Assembly: GCA_002492415.1 (NCBI GenBank)
Contig: DKYK01000056.1
Location: 2,386-19,770 of the forward strand
Source of the DNA: Christensenella sp. UBA7102
Lineage (GTDB): Bacteria; Bacillota; Clostridia; Christensenellales; UBA1750
DNA: 17,385 bases
Reading direction: 5' to 3'
Shown: positions 6,008 to 13,096 of the stretch, in pieces
Numbering within the stretch: position 1 is the stretch's first letter
Layout: each line of letters opens with the position of its first letter
Position numbers and translations under genes: made by a program
Notes under the pieces: model-generated
Seen by the model: the letters and a program-made list of their open reading frames with translations, nothing else
Told to the model about the DNA's origin: nothing
Databases searched by the model: none

Positions 6008-8560
6008 CTATTTGGTCTCGTACCAGCTGTTTCCCGTCTTGACCTCCACGGTCAGCGGCACGGCCATGTCCGCCGCGTGCTCCATCTCGCGGCGCAGCAG
6101 CGCGCCGACGCGCTCGGCCTCGTCCCGCGGCGCGTCCACAATCAGCTCGTCGTGCACCTGCAAAATCAGCCGGGCCTGCAGACCCTCCTGCCGCAGCGCC
6201 CGCGCCACGCGCACCATCGCCACCTTGATGATGTCCGCCGCCGTGCCCTGGATGGGGGTGTTCATCGCCGCGCGCTCGCCAAAGGAGCGGGTGTTGTAGT
6301 TGCCGCTCTTAAGCTCGGGCAGGTTGCGCCGCCGTCCCAGCAGCGTCGAGACATATCCCTGCTCGTGCCCGAGCTGCACGCAGCCGTCCATGTATTGCTT
6401 GATCCTGGGGTATTGGGCGAAGTATTTTTCGATAAATTCCGCCGCCTCCCTGCGCGTCACGCCGATGTTGCGCGCCAGGCCGAAGTCCGATATGCCGTAG
6501 ACGATGCCGAAATTGACGGCCTTGGCCGACGAACGCATCTGCGGCGTCACATCGGAAAGCTCCACGCCGTACACCTGCGCGGCGGTGCTGGCATGGATGT
6601 CCTCGCCCTTTAAGAAGGCGTCGATCATATTGCTCTCGCCCGCCATGTGCGCCAGCACGCGCAGCTCGATCTGGGAGTAGTCGGCGTCCACCAGCACGTT
6701 GTCCGCACTCCGGGGCACGAACACCCTGCGCATCAGGCGTCCCAGCTCCGTGCGCACGGGGATGTTCTGTAAATTGGGCTCCGCGGAGGAGATGCGCCCC
6801 GTCACCGTCGCCATCTGGTTGAGGGTGGTGTGGATGAGTCCCTGGTCGTCGGAGAGCTTGAGCAGACCGTCGACGTAGGTGGACTTGAGCTTTGCGTAGG
6901 CGCGGTACTGCAGCACCAGCCCCACCGCCGGGTGCGCGTCCACCAGGCCCTCCAGCACCTCCGCGTCGGTGGAGTAGCCCGACTTGGTCTTGCGCCCGGC
7001 GGGCAGCCCCAGCTTTTCAAACAGCACCGCGCCCAGCTGCTTGGGCGAGAGGATATTGAAGGTCTCGCCCGTCACCTCGTAGACCGCCTGCTGCAATTCC
7101 GCCAATTTCTGCCCGAACTGCTCCTGCAGCTGCGTCAGCGCCGTTCGGTCCACGCGGAAGCCTTCGCGCTCCATGTCGTACAGCACGCCCGCCAGCGGCA
7201 TCTCCACCTCGTCGAACAGCTTCTCCATGCCCTGCTGCCTGAGCTTTTCCCGCTGGATCTCCGCCAAACGGTACAGCCCCTGCGCCGTCGCCGGCTGCCC
7301 CAGCTGCCGGTCGCACAGCTTTTCCACGCTGGCGCTGTCCGACGGCTCCAGCAGGTACCCCGCCAGCCCTACGTCCATGTACGGCGGCTCCATCCGCAAT
7401 CCCATGCCAAACAGATGCGTGCGCCAGGCCTTGACGTCGAAGACACGCTTGACCGCATCGCCCGTCAGCCACGGCAAAAGCGCCTGCAGCGCCGCCTGCT
7501 CGTCCAGCCCCGGGCTGAGCAGATCGCCCTGCAAGGCGATGCGCGCCCTGCGCCCGTCGCTGTCCGCAATCGCCAGCGCGTCAGGCTGCCGGTGCAGCGC
7601 AAAGGCGTCTACCCGTCGGTTTATAAACGAGGCGACCGCCTCCGCCGTGTCCAGATTCTCCTCCTCGCCCCAGTTTTCCTGCGCTTCGTGCGTCTCCTCC
7701 GGCGCCGCAGGCCCCACGTTCAGGCGTTCCAGCAGCGAGCGGAACCCCAGGCGCCGGAACGCCGGAACGAACTTCTCCGCCGCGGGCAGCACCGCCGTCT
7801 GCCGGTCAAAGGCCACCGGCGCGCCGCGATCGATGGTGGCCAGCCGCTTGCTCAGCAGCGCGGTCTGCGCGCCGCCGCGCACGCGCTCGCCCAGCTTGCC
7901 CTTGATCTGGTCGCCGTGCTCCAGCACCGCCTCCAGCTTGTCGTACTGCGCAAGCAGCTTGAGCGCCGTCTTTTCCCCCACGCCGGGGATGCCGGGGATG
8001 TTGTCCGAGCTGTCGCCCATCAGACCCTTTAAGTCGGGCACCTGGTCGGGACGAACGCCGTAGCCCTGCTCGAGCGCCTCCGGCGTCAGGTCCTCGATCT
8101 CAGAAAGCCCCTTGCGCGTGAACCACACCCGCGTGCGCTCGCCGATGAGCTGGAAGGAGTCGCGATCACCGGTGACGAGCACGGACTCTGCGCCCTGCTC
8201 CGCGGCGCTGCGCGACAGCGTGCCCATCAGGTCGTCGGCCTCCCAGCCCGCCAGCTCCACCTTCTCAATGCCGATCTCATCCAGCGTATCGCGCAGCATC
8301 TGCAGCTGCGGGCGCAGCTCTTCGGGCATGGGCTTGCGGCCCGCCTTGTACGCGGCGTACTGCCCGTGGCGGAAGGTGGGCGCGTGCGCGTCCAGCGTCA
8401 CGATGAGATAATCGGGCTTCGCCTCGCCGATGACTTTGAGCAGCATATTGAAAAACCCGAACAGCGCGTTGGTATATACGCCGTCGTTGGACAGCGCCGG
8501 GATCGCATAAAACGCCCGGTGCATCAGAGAATAGCCGTCGATCAATACCAGTCTGTCCAT
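6008..8560 (-). CDS. polA: DNA polymerase I
   Basis: An 850-residue family A DNA polymerase for Okazaki-fragment maturation and repair synthesis. Order of domains: 5'-3' exonuclease/FEN domain (1 to about 290, with GDRDSFQLI and GLMGDSSDNIPGIPGVGEKTA); a 3'-5' exonuclease-like domain (about 310-470); the polymerase domain with motif A DADYSQIEL (from 625), motif B RSSAKAVNFGIVYG (from 676) and motif C QVHDE (801-805). The proofreading site looks lost: where DxE is expected the sequence reads VDAFAL, as in Bacillus and Thermus enzymes. The ATG at 8560 follows GGAGG with an 8-nt spacer. It is the first gene of the polA-coaE-transglycosylase-lipoprotein operon. Confidence 0.98.
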   Translation of the reverse strand: MDRLVLIDGYSLMHRAFYAIPALSNDGVYTNALFGFFNMLLKVIGEAKPDYLIVTLDAHAPTFRHGQYAAYKAGRKPMPEELRPQLQMLRDTLDEIGIEKVELAGWEADDLMGTLSRSAAEQGAESVLVTGDRDSFQLIGERTRVWFTRKGLSEIEDLTPEALEQGYGVRPDQVPDLKGLMGDSSDNIPGIPGVGEKTALKLLAQYDKLEAVLEHGDQIKGKLGERVRGGAQTALLSKRLATIDRGAPVAFDRQTAVLPAAEKFVPAFRRLGFRSLLERLNVGPAAPEETHEAQENWGEEENLDTAEAVASFINRRVDAFALHRQPDALAIADSDGRRARIALQGDLLSPGLDEQAALQALLPWLTGDAVKRVFDVKAWRTHLFGMGLRMEPPYMDVGLAGYLLEPSDSASVEKLCDRQLGQPATAQGLYRLAEIQREKLRQQGMEKLFDEVEMPLAGVLYDMEREGFRVDRTALTQLQEQFGQKLAELQQAVYEVTGETFNILSPKQLGAVLFEKLGLPAGRKTKSGYSTDAEVLEGLVDAHPAVGLVLQYRAYAKLKSTYVDGLLKLSDDQGLIHTTLNQMATVTGRISSAEPNLQNIPVRTELGRLMRRVFVPRSADNVLVDADYSQIELRVLAHMAGESNMIDAFLKGEDIHASTAAQVYGVELSDVTPQMRSSAKAVNFGIVYGISDFGLARNIGVTRREAAEFIEKYFAQYPRIKQYMDGCVQLGHEQGYVSTLLGRRRNLPELKSGNYNTRSFGERAAMNTPIQGTAADIIKVAMVRVARALRQEGLQARLILQVHDELIVDAPRDEAERVGALLRREMEHAADMAVPLTVEVKTGNSWYETK

Positions 8561-8597
8561 CCCAAAGACCTCCGCATCACAGTTCTCTCTATTTTAT

Positions 8598-8623
8598 AGT
8601 ATACCACAATTTCCGGCGCACAA
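8598..8623 (-). promoter_or_regulatory. Probable promoter of the polA operon
   Basis: On the minus strand TATACT (8603-8598) is preceded by TGG, giving an extended -10. A TTGTGC lies 14 bp further upstream, too close for an ideal -35; TTGTGC with TACTAT at 16 bp is the alternative pairing. The position, about 35 nt before the polA ATG, fits. Confidence 0.5.
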
Positions 8624-8633
8624 GGAGATGCAA

Positions 8634-8693
8634 ATGCCCCCGTCGAATTCTTTTTTATCCACAAATTCTGTCAAAGGAGGAAGTTCCCCATGA
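8634..8693 (+). CDS. Possible 19-codon leader ORF overlapping rpiB start
   Basis: ATG 8634 follows AAGGAG (8622-8627) with a 6-nt spacer and opens a 19-codon frame (MPPSNSFLSTNSVKGGSSP) whose TGA (8691-8693) overlaps the rpiB ATG (8690-8692) as ATGA. The arrangement would couple rpiB translation to the leader. The peptide has no regulatory codon run, so any control role is inference, and it may simply be chance. Confidence 0.3.
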   Translation: MPPSNSFLSTNSVKGGSSP

Positions 8694-9136
8694 TTCTTGC
8701 CATCGGCTCCGACCACGCCGGCTATCCGCTCAAAATTCAGCTGCTGGACACGCTGCGCCGCAAGGGCCATACCCTGATCGACTGCGGCTCCTACGACCCC
8801 GCCCCCGTGGATTTTCCCGACGTGGCGCGCAAGGTCACGTCCGCCATCCTCTCGGGCGAAGCCGAGCGCGGCATCATGTTCTGCGGCACGGGCGTGGGCG
8901 CCGCCATCGCCTGCAACAAGGTGCGCGGCATCCGCGCCTCGGTCTGCCACGATCTGTACACCGCCCACCAGTGCGTCGAGCACGACGACGTGCAGATTAT
9001 TGCGCTGGGCGCGCAGATCGTCGGCCCCACCGTCGCCGAGGAGTTGATCGACCTGTTCCTGTCCGCCCGCTTTTCCACCTCGGAGGAGTTCCGTCGCCGC
9101 GTGGCCAAGCTGGACGACATGGACGCCGCCCGCTGA
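8690..9136 (+). CDS. rpiB: Ribose-5-phosphate isomerase B
   Basis: A 148-residue member of the RpiB/LacAB family, which interconverts ribose 5-phosphate and ribulose 5-phosphate in the non-oxidative pentose phosphate pathway. It has SDHAGYPLK (7-15, phosphate/ring-opening residues), the catalytic cysteine Cys65 in FCGTGVG (64-70) and His98 in VEHDD, where the family has the HNDAN motif. LacA/LacB (galactose 6-phosphate isomerase) and allose 6-phosphate isomerase are close alternatives, but a single-subunit gene without lac neighbours favours RpiB. AAAGGAGG (8673-8680) sets the ATG at 8690. It diverges from polA and ends in a strong terminator. Confidence 0.93.
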   Translation: MILAIGSDHAGYPLKIQLLDTLRRKGHTLIDCGSYDPAPVDFPDVARKVTSAILSGEAERGIMFCGTGVGAAIACNKVRGIRASVCHDLYTAHQCVEHDDVQIIALGAQIVGPTVAEELIDLFLSARFSTSEEFRRRVAKLDDMDAAR

Positions 9137-9158
9137 CCTTTGGCCCGCAAATTCCCAC

Positions 9159-9203
9159 AAAAGAGCTGCCCGTGCCGGTTTCTCCCGCACGGGCAGCTCT
9201 TTT
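9159..9203. terminator. Bidirectional terminator between rpiB and the anti-sigma gene
   Basis: A perfect 17-bp stem (9159-9175 with 9187-9203) around an 11-nt loop starts with A4 and ends in T-rich sequence. It serves rpiB on the plus strand and the convergent anti-sigma gene (stop at 9218-9216) on the minus strand. Confidence 0.92.
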
Positions 9204-9215
9204 TCTCCAACGCGT

Positions 9216-10514
9216 TTAGCGCTTTCTGTTTTTCCTCCTGACGCCGCGCACGATGAGCGCAATGATCGCCGATACCGCGCCCAGCGCCAGCACCCACACC
9301 GCGATGTAGGGCAGCGCCGCGTAGGCGCCCACCAGCGCGTCCTTCGCGCCCTCGACAAACCCGTACCAGCTGTCGGCCAGCGCACTGCGCATCCGCTCGC
9401 CAAGCGTCGCGTTCTCCGTCACGGCCACCGCGCGCCGCACTTCGTCCAGGTAGATATTGACCGTGGAATACCCCACGCGGCTGTCCCAATAGTTGAGCTG
9501 GCCCTGGCAGTCCTCGATCTGCAGCTCCAGGCGCGACAGCTCGCTCTCGATCTGGATCAGCTCCTCCACGGTCCCGGCCTGATCCATCATCGCCAGCACG
9601 CGGTCGTACTGCTTCTGATAGGCCTTCAGCCTGCGGTCGGTGTCCACGTAGCTGGCGGTCACGTCGCTCTCGGTGACGCCGCTGTTGGTCACGATGCCCA
9701 CCTGCCTGGCCTGCTCCAGAAAGCTGTCCAGCGAACCCGACGGCACGCGGACGCTCATGTACGAATACCGGCTGCTGCTTCCGTAGCGCTCGTTATAGGC
9801 GCTGCTCCCCTGTTCGTCGTTCGACGTGATGAATCCGCCGAACTCCTCCACCAGCGCGCGCAGGCGCTCCACATCCCCGTCATAGTTCTCGGTTTGAATC
9901 TCGATATGCGCGTCGCGGATGATCTTCAGGCCGTACTGCGCGCCATCCTCGGCGCTGTCTTTCGCGGCGCCCTGTACCATGGTTTCGGCGGCGCCCTCGG
10001 CGGGTGAAGGCGCCGGGGCCGCCTCGGGCTCTCCCTTCGGCGTCTCGATTGCGGCAGCGGCATCCCACGCCTTCTCTTCTTCTGCGGCGGTCGGCATGTC
10101 ATAAGCCGCGCCTGCGTCCATCGTCGCATTGGTATAGTAGCCCCCGCTCGGCTCCGCCGCCATGGGCGTCTGCGCCATTTTGCTCGCGCCGCCCATCAGC
10201 ATCGCGCCCAGGCCCGCCAGCCCCGCGGTGACGCACAGCGCCGCCGCCACGCCGCCCGCGATCCAGTAGGCCGCCCGGCGCTTGGGCTTCCTCTGCGCAT
10301 GGATGCGCTGCATCGCGCCTTCCAGCAGCCCCTCGGGGGCCTTGACGTCCTCGTCCAGACGATTCAGCTGGTCCAGCAGCGCCCTGCGCCGCGCCAGCTC
10401 CTCCCGGCAAGCCGCGCACTGTTCGACGTGCGATTCCACCATCCCCATTTCCAGCGGCGTCAGACTGCCGTCCAAATATCCGTCCATCGCCTCTACGATG
10501 CGATTGCACTTCAT
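9216..10514 (-). CDS. Transmembrane anti-sigma factor with DUF4349-like extracytoplasmic domain
   Basis: A 432-residue protein. The N-terminus is a zinc-binding anti-sigma (ZAS) domain with Cys3 and H29-x3-C33-x2-C36 (HVEQCAAC), which would hold the partner sigma factor inactive in the cytoplasm. A membrane segment follows (about 79-109), then an Ala/Pro/Glu-rich linker (about 110-195), a folded domain resembling DUF4349 (about 198-385) with a coiled-coil stretch (LKAYQKQYDRVLAMMDQ ... ELSRLELQIEDCQGQL), and a second membrane segment near the C-terminus (about 393-424) before a basic tail. Topology predicts both ends inside and the DUF4349 domain outside, presumably sensing an envelope signal. 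The start overlaps the sigma gene stop as ATGA, so the two are made together. The signal is unknown. Confidence 0.9.
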   Translation of the reverse strand: MKCNRIVEAMDGYLDGSLTPLEMGMVESHVEQCAACREELARRRALLDQLNRLDEDVKAPEGLLEGAMQRIHAQRKPKRRAAYWIAGGVAAALCVTAGLAGLGAMLMGGASKMAQTPMAAEPSGGYYTNATMDAGAAYDMPTAAEEEKAWDAAAAIETPKGEPEAAPAPSPAEGAAETMVQGAAKDSAEDGAQYGLKIIRDAHIEIQTENYDGDVERLRALVEEFGGFITSNDEQGSSAYNERYGSSSRYSYMSVRVPSGSLDSFLEQARQVGIVTNSGVTESDVTASYVDTDRRLKAYQKQYDRVLAMMDQAGTVEELIQIESELSRLELQIEDCQGQLNYWDSRVGYSTVNIYLDEVRRAVAVTENATLGERMRSALADSWYGFVEGAKDALVGAYAALPYIAVWVLALGAVSAIIALIVRGVRRKNRKR

Positions 10515-11113
10515 TTTTCGTCCCTCCCTTCTGCTCCTTTAGACGCAGGTCGTGCCGGAAAGTTCCGCTCCCGGGACAAAATCGCCCGCAGCGACGCGCG
10601 CGCCCTGCTGATGCGGGATTTGACGGTGTTCAGGTTTACGTCCAGTATCTGCGCGATCTCTTCATACGGCAGGCCGTGCACGTCGCGCAGCACCAGCGCC
10701 GCGCGATGCTCCTGCGACAGCTGGCCGATGGCCTCGGTCAGCTCACGCCGGGTCTGCGCGCTCTCGGCGGCCATCTCGGGCGTCTGCCCGGGATCCACCA
10801 GCTCCACACCCGCCTCCTGCAATGCGCTCAGCGACTGCGTCTGTATGTTCTTGCGCCGGCGCAGCTCGTCCAGGCACACGTTGCACGTCACCCGGTACAG
10901 CCAGGTGGAAAACCGCGACTGTCCCTTGTAGCTTCCCAACGCCCGCCACGCGCGCACCAGCGCCTCCTGCGCCATGTCCGCCGCATCCTGCTCATCGCCC
11001 ATCATGCGCAGACACAGCCGGTATGTCGTGTCCAGATACGGCCCGATCAGCGTCTCAAACGCGCGCTCGTCGCCGCGCACCGCACGCCGCAGGTTCAGCA
11101 TATCGATGTCCAT
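10511..11113 (-). CDS. ECF-type RNA polymerase sigma factor
   Basis: A 200-residue sigma-70 family protein of the extracytoplasmic function (RpoE/SigW-like) type. Region 2 is visible as GDEQDAADMAQEALVRAWRAL and FSTWLYRVTCNVCLDELRRR (about 40-87). Region 4 is LPYEEIAQILDVNLNTVKSRISRARASLR (about 149-177). Regions 1 and 3 are absent, as expected for ECF factors. ATG 11113 is chosen because GGGAGG lies just upstream; the open frame extends to 11179 without a ribosome site. It is co-translated with its anti-sigma factor (ATGA overlap). It diverges from tRNA-Leu. No confident SigA promoter is seen, which would fit autoregulation by the ECF factor. Confidence 0.93.
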   Translation of the reverse strand: MDIDMLNLRRAVRGDERAFETLIGPYLDTTYRLCLRMMGDEQDAADMAQEALVRAWRALGSYKGQSRFSTWLYRVTCNVCLDELRRRKNIQTQSLSALQEAGVELVDPGQTPEMAAESAQTRRELTEAIGQLSQEHRAALVLRDVHGLPYEEIAQILDVNLNTVKSRISRARASLRAILSRERNFPARPASKGAEGRDEK

Positions 11114-11173
11114 GTCCTTCCTCCCCTTATTGCTCCGCCTTACATAATTCTCCCGCGGATGGCCGCAGACCCC

Positions 11174-11202
11174 TTGCAATCTCCGCGAAGAAATGCTATA
11201 CT
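11174..11202 (+). promoter_or_regulatory. Promoter of tRNA-Leu
   Basis: TTGCAA (11174-11179), a 17-bp spacer and TATACT (11197-11202), with TGC before the -10 as an extended element. The predicted start is about 15 nt before the mature tRNA 5' end. Confidence 0.85.
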
Positions 11203-11224
11203 ATTTTGCGTGAATTCCAAGTTC

Positions 11225-11311
11225 GCCGGTGTGATGGAATTGGCAGACGTAGTGGACTCAAAATCCACCGCCCGCGAGGGCGTGCCGGTTCGAGTCCGGC
11301 CACCGGCACCA
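11225..11311 (+). tRNA. tRNA-Leu, anticodon CAA
   Basis: A class II tRNA with acceptor stem GCCGGTG (11225-11231) paired to CACCGGC (11301-11307), discriminator A, and encoded CCA (11309-11311). The anticodon stem GTGGA/TCCAC encloses loop CTCAAAA, giving anticodon CAA (11259-11261), which reads UUG leucine codons. A long variable arm (CGCCCGCGAGGGCG region) and T arm GCCGG-TTCGAGT-CCGGC follow. All stems are intact. Confidence 0.97.
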
Positions 11312-11314
11312 CAG

Positions 11315-11343
11315 CCGCTCAAGCGTTGCTTGGGCGGTTTTTT
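11315..11343 (+). terminator. Terminator of tRNA-Leu
   Basis: A 10-bp stem (11315-11324 with 11328-11337, one T-G wobble) with loop GTT and six T residues, starting four bases after the tRNA CCA end. Confidence 0.9.
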
Positions 11344-11449
11344 CTACCCATTTTTTACCCGCCCGCCTGCGCTCATTTCATTAGACGGACTGTTTTGGCG
11401 TTTGGTTGCACACGGATGCAGAATTGGCAAAAATTTCTCTCCGATGCGC

Positions 11450-11477
11450 AAAAGAGGCCCGCCTTGCAGCGAGCCTC
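11450..11477 (-). terminator. Probable terminator of the HEAT-arabinofuranosidase operon
   Basis: On the minus strand GAGGCTCGC (11477-11469) pairs with GCGGGCCTC (11462-11454; one wobble) around a 6-nt loop, followed by four T residues. It lies about 120 nt after the GH51 stop codon. I see no gene in the rest of 11344-11599. Confidence 0.6.
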
Positions 11478-11599
11478 ACAAATAATCCAACGACGCCCCG
11501 GGGATGGCTGCGCACGCCGTCTCCCCTGTTCTCAAAATCTCTGCCGGTGGAAAAGCGCTTCCGCTGCAGAAAAAGATGAGACTTCCTCTTTTGCGGCCG

Positions 11600-13084
11600 T
11601 CAGATCGTATACCGCAGCACGTTCCAGGAGCGGGCGGGCAGCGTGACCGTAGCCACGCCCTTTTCGCAGGCGGCGGTCGCGACGCTGCGCGGCAGCACGG
11701 CTTCGGGCGTGTCGAAGGTGTTGCAGGCAAACAGCTCGCCATCCAGCACGATGTGCTCGATGGGCGAAAGGTTCTCAAAGGAGCGGGCGTTTACGGTGAG
11801 CTGGGCGGCCTCGTCGGCCAGGTTGAGCGCAAACACGGTCAGCTCGCCCTTCTCTTCGTCAAAGGTGACGGCGCTGGCCACGGAATCCACCGCGCCGTGC
11901 CTGGTCTCCATCTTCGGCGCCTTGAGCATGGCGCGCAGCGCCTCGCCGCGGCCGTAGAGGGAGGCGTGCAGGAAGGGGTAGTAGGTGGTCTGCGCATAAG
12001 CGCCCTTGCCCGGTTCCGTCATCAGGATGGCCAGGCAGTTGACCAGCTGCGCGATGCAGCCCATGCGCACGCGGTCGGAGCGGTTGAGGATGGTGGTCAG
12101 CAGGCCGCCGACGCACAGCGCGTCCATGACGTTGTAGGTCTGCTCGTGGATGGGCGGCGCGACGGTCCACGCCTCCTCGGGCTTGGGGCCGTGGGTGCCG
12201 TACCAGGCGTTCCACTCGTCCAGGGAGATCTTCATCACCTTCTTGGAGCGCTTGTAGGCCTTGACATAGTCCGCCGCCGCGATGCCCGCCGCGAGGAAGG
12301 CGTCCAGGTCCGCGTAGCTGGCCAAATAGTCCTCCACGCTGCCGTTATAGCCGTAGTAGCGGTGCATGGAGATGAAATCCACGTTATCGTAGGTGTGCTG
12401 GAGCACCTTGCGGTCCCACTCGGGATAAGTGGGCAGATCCATGCCGGAAGAGCCGCAGGCGACCAGCTCGATGGTGGGGTCCACCCACTTCATCATCTTG
12501 GCGGCTTCGTTGGCGGCGCGGCCATACTCGTCAGCGGTTTTTGCGCCCGTCTGCCAGGGGCCGTCCATCTCATTGCCCAGGCACCAGACGCGGAAATTGT
12601 GCGGATCCTTGTGGCCGTTTTGGATGCGCAGGTCGGACCAGTAGGTGCCGCCCGCAAAGTTGCAGTACTCCACCATGTCGGCGGCCTGCTGGGGGGTACC
12701 GGTGCCCAGATTCACCGCCACCATCGCGGTCGTGCCCGCCTTCTTGCACCAGTCGGCGAATTCGTCAATGCCGAACTGGTTGGGCTCCAGCGAGGCCCAG
12801 GCGTAGTCCAAGCGCTTGGGGCGGCTTTCCCTGGGGCCGATGCCGTCGGTCCAGCGGTAGCCGGAGACGAAGTTGCCGCCCGGGTAGCGGATGATGGGAA
12901 TGTTGAGCCTGCGGATCAGATCCATGATGTCCCGACGGAAGCCCTGCTCGTCGGCGGTATCGTGGCCGGGCTCAAAGATGCCGGTGTACACCGCGCGGCC
13001 CAGGTGCTCGATGAAGGAGCCATAGATGCGCTCGTCGATCTTGCCCAGCGTGAAGTCCTTGTCGATGGTCAGTCTTGCCTGCAT
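11600..13084 (-). CDS. GH51 alpha-L-arabinofuranosidase
   Basis: A 494-residue glycoside hydrolase family 51 enzyme, which releases terminal alpha-L-arabinofuranose from arabinan, arabinoxylan or arabino-oligosaccharides with retention. A (beta/alpha)8 barrel with RYPGGNFVSGYRWTDGIGP (66-84) precedes the acid/base Glu172 in CLGNEMDG and the nucleophile Glu290 in SLDEWNAWYG. A C-terminal beta domain ends in PARSWNVLRY, typical of GH51. Length is standard. There is no signal peptide, so it acts on imported oligosaccharides in the cytosol. AGGAGG sits on the stop codon of the HEAT gene and sets ATG 13084; the 12-bp gap indicates one operon. No transporter or AraR-type regulator is beside it. Confidence 0.96.
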   Translation of the reverse strand: MQARLTIDKDFTLGKIDERIYGSFIEHLGRAVYTGIFEPGHDTADEQGFRRDIMDLIRRLNIPIIRYPGGNFVSGYRWTDGIGPRESRPKRLDYAWASLEPNQFGIDEFADWCKKAGTTAMVAVNLGTGTPQQAADMVEYCNFAGGTYWSDLRIQNGHKDPHNFRVWCLGNEMDGPWQTGAKTADEYGRAANEAAKMMKWVDPTIELVACGSSGMDLPTYPEWDRKVLQHTYDNVDFISMHRYYGYNGSVEDYLASYADLDAFLAAGIAAADYVKAYKRSKKVMKISLDEWNAWYGTHGPKPEEAWTVAPPIHEQTYNVMDALCVGGLLTTILNRSDRVRMGCIAQLVNCLAILMTEPGKGAYAQTTYYPFLHASLYGRGEALRAMLKAPKMETRHGAVDSVASAVTFDEEKGELTVFALNLADEAAQLTVNARSFENLSPIEHIVLDGELFACNTFDTPEAVLPRSVATAACEKGVATVTLPARSWNVLRYTI

Positions 13085-13096
13085 GATTTCTTCCTC

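Noticed and set aside
11203..11224. A GAACTT box on the minus strand near the tRNA-Leu start, as a -35 for ECF autoregulation
   Set aside because: It sits at the edge of the tRNA gene, the partner -10 is not defined, and one site is not enough to infer an ECF motif.
11535..11560. Catabolite-response (cre)-like sequence GGAAAAGCGCTTCC
   Set aside because: It lies downstream of the GH51 gene, far from any start, and the spacing does not fit the cre consensus.
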